A stretch of 64,000 nucleotides of DNA from Membranipora membranacea. Its lineage: Eukaryota; Bryozoa; Gymnolaemata; Cheilostomatida; Membraniporidae. The first letter of the stretch is position 1. Each line of letters begins with the position of its first letter. The notes beneath the pieces were generated by a model that had not been told where the DNA came from, made no database searches, and saw nothing but the letters and a program-made list of their open reading frames with translations. Location: contig OU612068.1 of assembly GCA_914767715.1 (NCBI GenBank), positions 23,932,001 to 23,996,000 of the forward strand, written 5' to 3'. Below are positions 1 through 16,576 of this stretch, in pieces. Position numbers and translations under genes: made by a program.

Positions 1-195
1 CAAAGTCATGTGTTATGTTAACACGGCAGCGAAACCTGCACGTGGCTTCGAAAAGGTTGGCTATGATTTACACGTACTTGAAACACTGCTTAAATTGACG
101 ATATGTTGTTATTTTTCCGCTGATCAGAACTAGTATTAAGGGGCCAGGTGAGAGCCACCTTCACTTAGTAATTAGAGCCTTTTTTCTATTTTCAG

Positions 196-672
196 AGTCA
201 AGTACCAGGAGACCAATCACGCATAAAGGTGTCAGATCTTACCTGGTATATGAAGCTTCAATGGTTACTCTACAACATGGCACTTCCCAATGCTATCTTA
301 GTTTCAATCATGTATTGGTGTGTACTTTTACCAACATCAAAACCATCACCAGGGCAGCAGAAAGGAGGCTCAGAATGGTTCTTAGATATCGCTGTACATG
401 CTTTAAACTCCGTACTTGTGATGGTGGAGCACTACCTGTCCGACATACCGACACGCCTGAACCATGTATATCAGCCTATAGCCTATGCCATAGCCTACAC
501 AGTATTTTCAGTTGTTCTATGGTCTCAGACTGGCGTAGTTATATATGAGTATGTCCTTGACTGGGGTAGTTTCATAACAATTGGGACCGTAATCGGAATG
601 CTTGCGTACTTTTTTGTTTTTCAGCTAATGGCATACTTAATATATCTGCGGAAACAGCATTGCTGCGGATGA
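196..672 (+). CDS. Rolling-stone-like multi-pass membrane protein, last exon (partial)
   Basis: Terminal coding exon; the 5' part lies left of the window. A pyrimidine-rich acceptor ending at 195 precedes an open frame running to TGA at 670-672. The translation has several hydrophobic segments. It contains WLLYNMALPNAILVSIMYW, then an HALNSVL...HY segment, a PIAYAIAYTVFSVVLW helix and a YEYVLDW motif before the last helix. This order resembles the C-terminal half of rolling-stone (ROST)-family proteins, plasma-membrane proteins named for a Drosophila myoblast-fusion factor. The family call is from memory. The role here is unknown, and fusion activity should not be assumed because the family is broad. 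The end KQHCCG could be palmitoylated (inference). Confidence 0.6.
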   Translation, partial: SQVPGDQSRIKVSDLTWYMKLQWLLYNMALPNAILVSIMYWCVLLPTSKPSPGQQKGGSEWFLDIAVHALNSVLVMVEHYLSDIPTRLNHVYQPIAYAIAYTVFSVVLWSQTGVVIYEYVLDWGSFITIGTVIGMLAYFFVFQLMAYLIYLRKQHCCG

Positions 673-3180
673 GATATTAATAGATGTGTCACTGTATAGT
701 TTTGCTAACACAATTCCTAGCTTGTGGCCAGCTGTTCATGCCAATACATAATTATGCCACCTTCCTCTTTCCTCATGTCAATGATCACGTATTTTGAAAT
801 TTCAAACAAACCCGTTGACACATAAACTTAAGGACAGATTTATTATTATACATTATTATTAAATCTATGGGTTGACACACCAAATAAATCTAAAAATAAT
901 GTTCACAACGTCGTCACGTAGGTACCATTTTTTACATTGTGATGCATTGTATAAAGAGATTGTCTTCTCATTGCACAAGAGAACACAACTCCTGGTTAGA
1001 TGACCTATATGTTATAACAATATTGTTGAAATAACATAATTATTTGAAAAGTTAATTAGTTGGCTGATAGGATGTGGTTGGAATGTAGCGTGTTCAAACA
1101 CATAGATGTAACACTATGATAATTGTGAGGCAAGATCACAAATTAGAGATCCTTTCTTTCATACCCCTGCCAGATGTGCCCATGGTCTTTTTGTTTTGGG
1201 CAGTTGACCAACTTTGGTTGAATTGGGATTCCAACCAGCTGACCATAGTCTATAAGAGATGAATTTTGAATCTAATTGCGAGCTGAAATATTCAGCCAAA
1301 CAAATCTGTGAAATGGTATCAATAATACCAGCTGAGACTTAGTTTAGTTAGAACAAGTTTGATCCAATTTGCCTGCATTCCGGTTGCTCCCCTTCCACTA
1401 GCCTGAGGAGTGACCAGTGAAGGGGGAGCAACTCCTAATGCAAGTAAATGGACCAAACTTGGTCTAAAGTTTGATCAATACTGTATACATGCCTATTACA
1501 CTTAGAGAGTTGGATAAGAAAGAAGACAAATCTTGTTTACAGTGATACCATCGTTATCATTGATTTATTGAGAATGCTGTATTCTCCCCAACTCTTTTGT
1601 CTTTGTATATGGGGTATTTGGGGTGTTGTTAGTCCTTTACTTGTAGATATTATCTCAGAATTGCCGAATCGTTATGTAAAATAATTATCTGGACGCCTCT
1701 TTATTGACGGAATCGAAGTGGTTGTCATTTAGATGAATTGCGTGCTACTTTAATCGGGCTGAAGGAGAGATTCCCTGATTAAAACTTTTTGTGAAGTCAG
1801 CACTTCTGTTTCAGATCATTATCCCTCACAGGATGGTCACAGAGATTTGAAACTTGGACCTGTAGATGTAAAAAGACACGGAGAATCCATGTATTAGATT
1901 ACATATACTCCCAAAGACCCCCTCCCCCAACACACACATTATTTATTGGAATTCTATGGTGGGGTTACAGGTCATAAACTGCACATAATGAAATCATTTG
2001 TTTTTTAAAGGTGACGTAGATGGAGGATCTCACATATTTCATCCCAAATATGTTAATCCCTTTTAGCATGATAATAACTAGGGACAAAGCAACGCTTCCA
2101 TATGCTTCAATATAAAGATTCCACATGATAGGCAAAGGATTTTTTCACAAAAGAGAGGTATATAATCATGTATATGTGTTTGTAGAGACACAAGTAAGAA
2201 ACGAGTATCCCGCAATACAATTTTCTAGAACTGATTTCGAGATGAAGTGAGATAAATGTGAGAATGGCCATATCTCCCTGGTAAATCCAGGCTAAATCCG
2301 CATTGTGTGCCACGCGTTCAGTCTTGTTTCTGGATTTCAAGCACACACTTCATGAATGAGCTTAGCGCAGGTATAAACAAGTACATGTGGTATGACACTC
2401 CTACCATAGCCCAGGACGTGTGGTCTATGATTGTAACACATTAAAACATTGAATTGGACACATTTCAATTGTGTCGATTAAGGGCAAACAGTCCCCGGAT
2501 AATAAAATCTCACAATTGAACTGACAACTGCATATGGCGAAATCTGACCAAGTTTTTATTTCATGAGACACTTAAATATATAAAATTTCCAGTGAGAACT
2601 TCATTAAAGTTAAAGAGAGCTTGTTTAATAGACAGGAAACAAGCTTTGAGCATGACGGAAGGTTAAGGAGTACGATAAACTGAGTCTCATGTGAAAAGAT
2701 TGATTAGCTAGATATTAAGTTATATGACTATTTGCTTCTTTGAGTATAAGATATGATAATCATTAAAAAATCATCCTAAGGTGCGAGGCATCAGTCGACC
2801 TGATAAAGTAATACAATGGATACTGTAGTCTCTTGATAGCTGCCCTTGCTTTCAATTATTGTAATAAGCTAGACCTATGATCATTATAATAATAAATGAA
2901 CACATCAATTATGCTGGTTTTTATTATCCAATCCAATACTATGACATTATCTAACACACAATAGGGTTATGTTTTAATAATGCATATTTGGATCAATGTT
3001 ACCATAGAACAATCGAGGATTTTTTTGTGTCAGCCTCCGAAACTTGATCAGGGGTAGATATCTTTTTTATCTCTCGTGAAAATGTCACATAAATTGAGTT
3101 TAACAGCACAGCAATATACATATTTTTGTCTAATGTCAAGGTTCATTGAAACTATTAAATCTATTAGATCTAATTTCAGT
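673..3180. other. Intergenic, no gene seen
   Basis: No coding exon with recognisable similarity was found on either strand; the short ORFs here look random. It should include the 3' UTR of the membrane-protein gene just upstream. The one clear structure is a fold-back repeat at 1354-1461, listed separately. Confidence 0.5.
1354..1461. repeat. Fold-back MITE (AAGTTTGATCC family)
   Basis: An imperfect hairpin. The left arm starts AAGTTTGATCCAATTTGCC and is mirrored by a right arm ending AAATGGACCAAACTT. The inner arm is a GC-rich GTTGCTCCCCTTC / GAAGGGGGAGCAAC pair. It shares the AAGTTTGATCCA terminus and the GC-rich CCCCT centre with the hairpin at 17120-17217, so the two are probably one non-autonomous family. 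Confidence 0.6.
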
Positions 3181-3280
3181 ATTGCAGCTCCACAACTATG
3201 TCAGCAACTTGAGACTCCACCCCTGTGATGAGCTGTCCCATCCTTAGTAACCCGCTGCCACGTGACATTAGACCGGTTCG

Positions 3281-3309
3281 GTCGCTAGGTTCGTACATAT
3301 CCTAGCAAC
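3281..3309. promoter_or_regulatory. Candidate RFX-type inverted half-sites upstream of tektin
   Basis: GTCGCTAGG and CCTAGCAAC form an inverted pair around an 11-bp spacer. CTAGCAAC resembles the right half of the X-box bound by RFX factors, which drive cilium genes in animals. A CACGTG E-box lies 20 bp upstream. A possible non-coding first exon ends at a CAG|GTAGGC donor at 3486/3487, about 790 bp before the tektin coding start. This is motif resemblance only, and the half-site spacing is longer than in a classical X-box. Confidence 0.22.
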
Positions 3310-4276
3310 TGTGTGTATCGAAGTAACAGAACACTTCTGTTTGGTGCAGGTTATAATTTGGCAGTACAGAGGAGTAGCTCTTCAGAAACCACCAGAAGGT
3401 TTGGAAGATCACTAGCTTCTAGCAGCTTACCACACAACACCACACCATCCTCAAGTCTATCTCGCAAACTTCTACTTTAACAGCAGGTAGGCTGACTTAT
3501 TTTAGAATAGTGATATTAAGATATTAAGATATTAAGATTAAAACACAGAATATTGGGAACTAGAGGCATATAATGCTGGCAATAGGTTCATCATATTACT
3601 AAGATGTTAGTAAAGACAAGCATCCTATCAATTTAATTCAGTTCAAAGTACCATGAATATAAACATTCAAAATGTTTTACAAAACTTGGAATAGTTTGTA
3701 AAAATATGCAAGATAATAGTTTTATTGACATCATAGGTGATAGGGCAATGGAACATGCTAGTTTGGTGAAATGCAAAAGAAAATTGGAAATTTCATTACA
3801 CACATTCAATTTTAAGACTTTCTAAAGATTTTGGTACATTATGATACAAAATTAAATAATTCTAGACATGAAACACAAGGGACCTACGGTTACTAAGGAA
3901 TACAGGATGATGCTATTAATTATTCTGTGGCTACTCAAAATGTTCAATCAGCTGTAAAAAAGCTTGTCAATGTACAGACTATCAATTGTATTGAATTTTT
4001 TACTCACCAGTGCAAACCAGGCAGCTAGCAATCATCAATAAGTAATAATAGGATAGATAATGAAACTTTTTTTGAACAAGAACAATTGATTTCTGACAAC
4101 ATGCAACTTTGTTAACTCATCTGAATTTCAAGCAAGCATTGATACAGTAAGTTATTGTTTATAAAATGTATTATTAATGTGCCTAATTTATACCCACCGT
4201 TTTCAGCAACCATAGTTAGAGGTCAGAATCAAGTATAGCAACAAACACAGACAGTAATTTGTCCTCTCTTTTAGAA

Positions 4277-8079
<3,803 letters not shown>

Positions 8080-9334
8080 ACAACAACAGGTGGAATGATT
8101 TACTGCACAACTTAGGAAAGACATGACATAGTAACAGATGTAGGAGTGATAAAACAACAATGTACCATTGAATACTCAGATTTGAGTGAAGAGTGTGTAA
8201 TGAGTTTGCAGCTGTTCCATACATATTTGGTTGAGCGATGGAAACAAAAAGCAATTTGACTAGCTTTGTTTGTTTTTTTTCTCTACTGTTGTAAACCTTC
8301 AGAATAAAATTCTGACGCACAATTTTTCCCTATCGAGGAGCAATTGATCTGCTTTTTTGAATTGAGTAACGTACATGAAAAGTGTACCCTGGCAGACTAA
8401 GCATCCAATTTCTCTATTTGCTCAAAGTATATTTACCTTTTGAATTATTTTAGTATTCCACTGCCCAATTTTCACTTAGCACTACTAGATATGGATATTT
8501 TCAATATTATTATATATTGTATGTATGCAAATAAGCAGAGGAGTCTCTACTTGAGGTTGGCAACCAATAAGTTGCCCTCAATCTCTGGTTGACACCCATG
8601 TCTAATTACTGCTATATTTATAAATAATCAGAATTTTTTTGTCTTGGTATTGTACACTTTAATAATAAAATGCTTGATGCACAAAAACTCTTACTTTCAA
8701 ATGATAGTTTAATGTCTTAGTTTATAAAGTCTGGTTCGGTAATGTTTTGACGAGACACACATGGCCAACGAGTAAGAGAACAATTATGGAGCATTCTTGT
8801 GACAAGGAGTGAGGGAAGCTTGACCAAATATAATTTGGAGGAAGTATCACTCCTCTCTGCTGTTACTCCTTGTTGTGACCCAACATCCCATTGACGAGGG
8901 ATCTGCAATATCAATGGAATATCCATAACATAGCTTCTATATGAAGTTGTTAACCCTGAAATCATGCGAGGACCATCAATGGTATACGTCAACAAACCAA
9001 CAAGAGGGAGTTACTCCAAATTGTTGGCCGGGCATTGGTCTTCTTTTGCTGATAAAATTTCTGAATAATTCTATCCAGATGGTGAAGCACTTCACCTAGT
9101 GGATTAGCTCTCATGTTTTATCAGTTAGGGACTATTTATGTCACATTGACAATTTAGGTATTTGGTCTAGGCAATCACTTTAGATATCCTGCAAGGCAGG
9201 GCCAACTCAGGCTATGCTAATCACCGACATATAGTTCCTCAAGTTACTCCATGAGTTACTCCCTCAATGAGTGAGGAAGACAACTCACGATTGTCCCAAT
9301 ATGCCTCTTTATCCAAATTAAACTGGTTCTCCTC
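8080..9334. other. Tektin 3' UTR and intergenic DNA
   Basis: AATAAA at 8303-8308, about 225 nt after the tektin stop, is a plausible polyadenylation signal; a second AATAAA lies near 8663. Beyond it only low-information AT-rich DNA and short GGAGTTACTCC-like words are seen. No gene was found on either strand. Confidence 0.5.
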
Positions 9335-9461
9335 AGTCTGAGTGCTCAGACGGCTCCAATGCAAGTTAGTGGCATCACATTATCACCCACTCATTTCGGA
9401 AATGAGTGGGTGATAATGTGATGCCACTTACGTGCATTGGAGCCACCTGAGCACGTAGACT
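9335..9461. repeat. Palindromic MITE, AGTGCTCAGAC family, copy 1
   Basis: Near-perfect hairpin starting AGTCTGAGTGCTCAGACGGC and ending with its complement. The centre CACTCATTTCGGAAATGAGTG is the fold. Related copies sit at 9797-9890, 10483-10670 and 15679-15804. There is no coding capacity. Confidence 0.8.
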
Positions 9462-9796
9462 AGGGTCTCTCTGGTTTAACTTGTTATGCCAGAGAACAAT
9501 GAACTTTATTCGGTCAAGACAACACTTTTATTTGTTCAGCATCACCATCCATGGCGATGAAATATGACCAATAATTATATTTACGGCCCCTTTTGTGAAT
9601 AGTGCCGCATTTTTTAAGGTGAAAATCAAAATATCTGTATAGTTCAAAACTTACTATACTTAAATTTAGTAGCGTAAAATAATATCGTTAGATCCAAGCT
9701 TTTCAAGTTTTTCCAGTAACTCCTGATTTGTGACAGTGAACTTGTTCTTCTACAATGGGATATATAGTCTGTGATAAAGAAAGAAGTTGAATCCTT

Positions 9797-9890
9797 AGTC
9801 TAAGTGCTCAGACCACTGTAAGTGTGAGTTTGTGGCATTTTGTTATTAATCATTATCAAATATGTAATGCCACAAACTTGCACATGGACT
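9797..9890. repeat. Palindromic MITE, AGTGCTCAGAC family, degenerate copy 2
   Basis: Begins AGTCTAAGTGCTCAGACC and carries the family GAGTTTGTGGCAT arm with a complementary ATGCCACAAACTTGCAC arm. The right terminus has decayed. Confidence 0.6.
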
Positions 9891-10148
9891 ATTCACTCAA
9901 TGCTAAATGACCCCCTCTTTCTTGTACGAAAAGAATATCTTCTCTACATTGCGATCTTGGCATAAATATCAGTATATTCGACGCTGTGTTTGTGTCCTGC
10001 CTTCTCTTTGTGCCAAAGTTCCCTCTCGACTGGCCTAGTGTCTAATCCACTCGTGGATATATGGGAGGTTATGGTGACTACCACTGATAACATAAGTGAC
10101 TTCAACACAGTTCGCATTGGCTGCCTATTTGAGAAACTAGCTTGTCTT

Positions 10149-13100
10149 TTATATTTCCCATGAAATTGGTTTTGTGAAGCTATATGATTTGCTGTCATTC
10201 TGTAATGAAAGCTTTAAATAGCTGTCAAGAATAAAGCTAAATAATTGTCACCTTTATGATACATGAATAATCCCTTCAAACTTACACACATAAGCACATG
10301 TTTCAGTCCTGTAGTCCTCAGCGAAGGCTGAACTTGTGGAGCCTGGGACACTTGGGGACTAGATTTTTGATAATCGCTGCTTTTCTTTCTGGACCCCATG
10401 ACTTGAGCAGCTGCAACAGCTAATATCAAAGACCTCCTGCGTAATTTACCTCCTGAAACAAGTTAAAGAATGCCATGAGGGTATTCTAAGTGCTCAAACA
10501 GCAGCAATGCGAGTTAGTGGCATGTTATAGCATGTTATGCCACTAACTCGCATTATTTGTTGAATATGTTTATGTCAAAAAGTGGGGAGATGTTAGTGAC
10601 ATTGCATTATCAAACACTCAATTAAGTGTTTGATAATGTTATTCCACTAACTTGTACGGCAGCCGTCTGAAATCTTTTTGACCTATTCATCAAAATTCTG
10701 TTAATTATTTTTGAGAATTACATTTCAATGGCCTTTCAGTCCTTTATGCGAGATAGTTGAGAGAGAGAGCACACCTTGAGGAGGTGGTGTTCTGAGCTGA
10801 ACTTTAGCAATTCTTTCCTCGTGTATTTGTCTTTGTACTACCAGCTGCTGATTTAGTGTAGAGACAATCATCTCAAATCCATCTTCGGTTATCAGGTTCC
10901 CTGTTGAGATGAAAGATTGTGAACAGACAAGTATATTGAAATCCGCACCGCAGGCCCAAAATTTTTTCCACTACAAATCAGCTGGTGTAAAATATAAACC
11001 TAGGCTTTAAATTGGAAGGAACAACTGCTTCATCTTTGATTAAATTTTGAAGAAGGTGGTTCTTTCTTGGACATTTTAAATGTTGAGTATCCAGGCAGGG
11101 AGGTACAGAGGTACAGAGGTTCAAACTCCTTGATCCAGGTACCTGGATACCTGGCTTTATCCGCAATTTCCCTCCGTAACAAGATGGAACAAAGTTTTTC
11201 TAGACTATATTGCAAATACTAGGGAGTTTGTCCCGGACTCCCTGCTCCCTGCATATACTCACTTGATAAGTTGAGGTTTTGGAGAGTTATGTTTCCTTGT
11301 CTAAGCCAAACCTTACCGCCTCTTTTCATTGTGTGTTCTAGTAATACCTTCCGTGATTCGCCAGAATTACTGTGCGACGGAAATTGCTGAAAGAAAACGC
11401 ATCAACAATCTAACTGTTTTTTTTAAAACCAGTTCGGGCCACGAAAAATACAAAAATAGGATATCAAAATTTTATGTACATTGTTGCTCCCAAAATATGC
11501 TCAAGTTTAACAATCATCCATTCTGCGCATGCTCAGCTCTGGGCATGAGCTGATCTCTGCGAAATTGAGTCTCAGAATTCCGAAGCCATCTGATTGGCTA
11601 CCTGCTCTGGTGGCACACTCCAAAATGCGTGCGGAATTGTTAGATAGAGTTATCTTCTATTGTTACTATTAGCTAAATTTGACTGACAGTTCTTGCAGGG
11701 AGTATCCCATTTCCCCAGACCAGAATTGTAATCAGAACCCAAACTAAACTCATTGTTATTGCACAAGCGCAAATTCAAGTCACGCATGATAGTATACATA
11801 GCCTTACGACACCATCTTTGTGGTAATGATAGCTTAGTTTATCAGTGATATACATGCCCAGTCAGATCACAAGAGTCAGTATGACACTCATCATTATTTG
11901 AGTTATTGTTATGTAGTCATACTTAGCGTTGTTCTTCTGCTACATAAATAAGTTTGTTCCGGTTATAGGATGAAATTATTGTGAATTTACAATAAATCTG
12001 CGGTTGACTGCCACTATGATAAGTCACTATATTTTTTTTTTGCGAATTATCATAGCGATCAACCTCAGATTAGCCTTGGGTATTACGTGTCCACACTGCA
12101 TATTTTATTCACCGTAACAAGTTACAATGTACTTACTTGCTGTGTGTCGTTATCATTAGGCTGAGTTTGTGTGACAGCAGGTGGTTCAATGATTTTCTCT
12201 GTATTTCTTCTTTCAGTTATTTTAGTTTTACTACTTGTGTGCGGTCTGCCTGATGCTTCGTGCCGCTGTGATGCGCTAACACGGCCGTGTTTGGTAGCTG
12301 TAGATGAGTTTTTAACCTGTAGATATGACTGATATGCTGAGGTGGTGCGTTTTGACACAAGCATTGGAGGAAAAGATTGCTAACAAGGCGGAGTATGTCA
12401 TAAGCATAAAATGCAACATATTTTTACTATTCTTAAGCATCAGGTCATCAATATTATTCCTGTTTAAGGCACACCAGAACATCGACAAAATAATGGTCTA
12501 TAAAGCCTCTTCGTTATCATAACTATGATAAACAGGACGACGTTTCAACCAGAAACTCGGAAAAAATATTATTTGGTAGTTATTGCTGTTTAGTAAGAAA
12601 CAGAAGATTGGGCTGCCCCTAAAGTGGGACGCAAGGTGCCCTAAATCCTCATACTGAGAATGTGATACATCCTAGAAAACTAGAATGCATCCTAGAGTTG
12701 AGGCCATAGAAGACCTCCTAATCACGAGTGTGCAGCAAGCTGCCAAAACTGAACTGGAACTAATCAGCCATTGGCAGTGACACTTTGATTTTAGCCAATA
12801 GGCCAAGAAGATTTGGTAGTTATTGCAGGATTGTGACCGATTTGCTCGTACCAAATGCTTTATGTTGTCCATCAGTGTAAGCATAATAAATAGCTTTATT
12901 TCAAACCCAAAAAACTCTTGCTGGGGTCAAGGTCAAGTCCTGTGATATAGCACTCACCTTCTTATTACTGGTCTTAGTGTTAGCAGGAGGCACACTCTGA
13001 GGCAGTGTACTTTGCTGTCTTCTTATGGGGAGACAGCTTGTAGTCGTAGGAGACAAACCAGCAATAACTAAAGCTACACTTCTCTGCTTCTGCTCCTCAG

Positions 13101-16100
13101 CGGTGAGAGGGAACTCTTGTAGTACTTCTCTCAGAACCTCTACTCCCTGGTCTGTGATCTCATTATCAGCTAAACACAAGGAGGTCACTGTCCTGTTCAT
13201 CCTAAGCATCTGTGTAATGGGGTGAACATTATGATTATTATTATGATTGGGTGAACGGAATGTGTAGCACTAAGATTTGTGCCCTGATTCATCTAGCTGA
13301 GATGTCAATTAGCTGATATACTCAAATATTTCATTGCCTTTCCCTAGAAAGTAGCTGCAAGCTGCCAAACCCTGTTTAAAACTTTTATCTTTGCAGGGTT
13401 TCTTGATCTAAAATGGCCAACAGGTAATCGCTGGTAAATCTACACACAGCAACAGAATTCCGTAGAGGGCAATTTATCTTGAATTTTTTTTTAAAGTGTA
13501 TCAGAACGATGGGGGAGGTATTGAGCTGTATAAAACTGAGTAACCTACCTTCTTTATAGCTTCACATCCCTCATCGCGTATCTTATTGCCGGACAGATTC
13601 AGCGAGATAATACTATTATTTATTGAATTCGTACCACATAAGGGCTAAAATCATACAATAGGGCTTCTAAGAACTCTGAATTATGAGACAATAATTTTAT
13701 GATATATTCTCATCATTTTTTGACCTAAGACTATCTCATGGGTAAGCCTGTATCCTTATGGGAGAGTTTGCTCCTAAAATAACTGTGGACGGTGAACTTG
13801 CGTTCAATTATTTATTTTTCGAAATTCAGAATTCTAAATGACTACGGCAGTCAATAAAATGTATTAAAAAAGATCAAAAACAAATTGTACTAAAAGATTT
13901 GCCTTCCTTTAGGAGTTGTTTTCCTTACTGTTACAACGATTAATAAGTATAAGAATTACCTGGACTACTCTGAGTAAAGTATGGCTGTCTATCTTGTTAT
14001 ATCTGAGATATAGATATTTGACGGAGGAATCAGAGTCGGTGAGAAGATAGAAATTAGCTAAAGTGGGTATATTTGCTTCAACTGACAGGTAATTTAGACA
14101 TTTACAAGCATCCAGGGAGCCGGCCAATAAAGCCAAGCTCTCTTCTGTGAGACCGGCATTCCAGAAACTATAATGAATCAATAAACTTCGCATCAGACAA
14201 CATTTTGATAATTCATTCCTCTCAAGACCAGAGCATAGACAGCAGATCAGGATTAAGATAATTATCAAAACAAAGAGAGGGAATCTCTCATGCAATGGGA
14301 AAATGAGATGCAGCCAAATTAGATAGAGCAGTATAATGCAATGCATCCTAGGCTCACGGAAAAATCTATGCCAATCCTAATCCAGTGCAAATTCAAACTG
14401 CAACAATCTTGGTGTCGCACTGTCGTCAAAATATCGTTGGCCAAGACAACAATAATATATATATTAATTGCATAAATATGATTTACCAATTTTGACAAAA
14501 CCTAAAATAAGTGACTTTGAAGAAATAATTTAGCTGGAAATACCATAATAAAAGCCACTGGGAATTATGTGAAAATGTGACATGATTGCTTGTAACATTA
14601 CAAAAGTTCATTTTCAGCATCTTTCCACCTACATCATGATCTCTTGCTAAGAAGTCAATTATTGTACGAGTAGTCATGTACACTTGCCTTATAGTATCTA
14701 AGTGTGTTAGAGCAGGTAGACACTTGGATAAGACTGTGGAGAGTTGATGGCAGACTCTCCAGTTTCGCACACATATTTCTGACACCAGCGTAGGTGATGA
14801 GTGATCCAACATTTTTACCTGCAGGTCAAAATATACTGAAAATGTAATAGTATAAATCTCATAACCAATGTGTTGTCTTGTTTTGTCTTTGAGAAGGGCT
14901 GGCCAAGGTAACTCGAATCAACCTGGGTTCAGGTCTCAGAGACCCATACAACTCAAGTCTGTGCTGACTTTTAACCTGTTTTGTACAGGAGTACAAATTT
15001 CACATGCAAATTCATGAGTTACTTGATTCAGTGGTTCCTCAGTTCAAAATAAGGGTTCTTAGAAGATATTATTGCAACACACTATTTAAAATGGAATCAT
15101 CCCCATTGAATTTATTTAGCAGCAGTCAAGATAGCAGTTCCAAAGAAAAATTTAAATTTCCGCCATAGACTTAATAATAGATTATTAAGTCTATGAGTCC
15201 CGCTCATTCATTTTCATATTCATATCACCTTGCACTACCAAACACTACCAGATATCCTAGGCGGTTGCAACTTAATCCCCAGTTTCTCAGGCTTAGATAA
15301 TATGACATCTGTGATCAAAAGCCTTGTTCCTATTCTCATTTTTAGGGCACAGCAATAGATGTCCCGAGTTTAACGCCCTGTGCATGTCTCTGAACAACTC
15401 AACAGGAGGTTGTGGTGACTTTCATTCATTACATAAAGGAAGCAAGTGACCTTAATAATCTGGGAATAGGATATAGCTGACATAATAACCTGTATCGAAT
15501 ACTTTGCTGACGCCGGCACGCTCCAATCCTGTTGGCTGACTGTATTAGACTTTTCTCCAAGATTATTCTTCATACGCCTAATTGATCCGATTCTTCCTGG
15601 CTGCTGACTAGTAATAAATTGCTGCATAGGGTAGTTGTATGCAGTGTCTACAATGACATCATCTATGTATATCTAACTAGTCTAAGTGCTCAGACAGCTG
15701 CAATGCGAGTTAGTGGCATTACATTATCAAACACTTCATTGGAAATGAGTGGTTGATAATGTAATGCCACTAAATCGCATCTCAGACGTCTGAGCACTTA
15801 GACTATATCTACCATATTAAAACTATAGGTGCATACATCTGATTCCTCTGTATCTTCAACTTCTATCGTTTTTCCTCAAAATACAAGAACCATCTAATGT
15901 GGGTCATTGTTAGGTTTGAACTGTTTGCGAAAGGGCACAATAATTAAAACTTATACATTTTTACTATCTGTGATGTGAATTTGAAACAGTAAAATTGCTT
16001 GTCCCACCTGGCATTGGAAGCTGATTAAGACTACTGAGGTTGATAATCGGAGGCCTGAGATTGCCCTGTTCATCTCGAGTCATGATCGGTGGAGGAGTTG

Positions 16101-16576
16101 TGATGTCATATGTTTCACACAGACGATAATAGTCTTCGATCAGGTTTCCACTACATTTATAATCATCCTCGCAATCGGATACACTCACTACAACAAAACC
16201 ATCCGGATGTCTTATCCTGATGAAAACATGTTTTGTTGAGAATTTTTGCTCTTTTCCTAGTAAACTTATTCAGGGAAAATTGAAAGAAAACTGAAACATG
16301 TAAATATCCAGGATGATGTTATTTGAAGTAACTGATTTGACCAAAGTTTTGAAAACTAAAACATGTTGTGTTCTTCTCACCTTGAGGTATATTGAGTGTC
16401 GCAGTTGAGCTTGAGAGTTGGACCTCATGACAGACAGGATTGCTTTCCATAGAATTAGACGTGAATTGTGGCGATGTGTTTAGTCTCGCTGGCGTGCGCC
16501 TTCCCTCTGAAGTTGAGTTACCTCCCCCGATGACAAGATCTGATACATATAGATTCTTCAGCGAGCTAGTCTTCAT
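10149..16576 (-). CDS. LRRC71: LRRC71-like leucine-rich-repeat protein, complete
   Basis: Twelve phase-consistent coding exons, read from high to low coordinate: 16576-16381, 16187-16008, 15647-15490, 14818-14688, 14167-13960, 13644-13549, 13209-12958, 12328-12137, 11386-11263, 10900-10775, 10452-10286, 10199-10149 (1881 nt, 626 aa; human about 559). Recognisable LRRC71 blocks in order: YKCSGNLIEDYYRLCETYDI, the ICVRNWRV...SKCLPALTHL block, AGLTEESLALLAGSL, repeats VKYLYLRYNKID, IISLNLSGNKIRDEG and VTSLCLADNEITDQGVEVL, a low-complexity basic linker, then a final repeat LQNLNLSRNLITEDGF. Mammalian LRRC71 is ciliary/testis-enriched. The intron after 14688 is GC-AG. The N-terminal ATG choice is uncertain. 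It converges on the tektin gene. Confidence 0.88.
10483..10670. repeat. Palindromic MITE, AGTGCTCAGAC family, compound copy 3
   Basis: Lies just upstream (in gene orientation) of the exon starting at 10452 of the LRRC71-like gene. It starts CTAAGTGCTCAAACAGC and contains an inner perfect hairpin GCGAGTTAGTGGCATG / CATGCCACTAACTCGC at about 10508-10551. A second fold, CAAACACTCAATTAAGTGTTTG, follows. It looks like one copy inserted into, or recombined with, another. Confidence 0.65.
15165..15194. repeat. Perfect 30-bp palindrome in an LRRC71 intron
   Basis: ATAGACTTAATAAT, a 2-nt centre AG, then ATTATTAAGTCTAT. The hairpin has 14-bp arms and no mismatch. No target duplication or longer arms are seen. 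Confidence 0.7.
15679..15804. repeat. Palindromic MITE, AGTGCTCAGAC family, best-preserved copy
   Basis: 126 bp folding almost end to end. It starts AGTCTAAGTGCTCAGACAGC, ends with the complementary GTCTGAGCACTTAGACT, and its arm is GCGAGTTAGTGGCATTAC. It sits in the LRRC71 intron next to the exon 15647-15490. ATATCT occurs on both sides but not at symmetrical positions, so the target duplication is unresolved. Confidence 0.82.
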
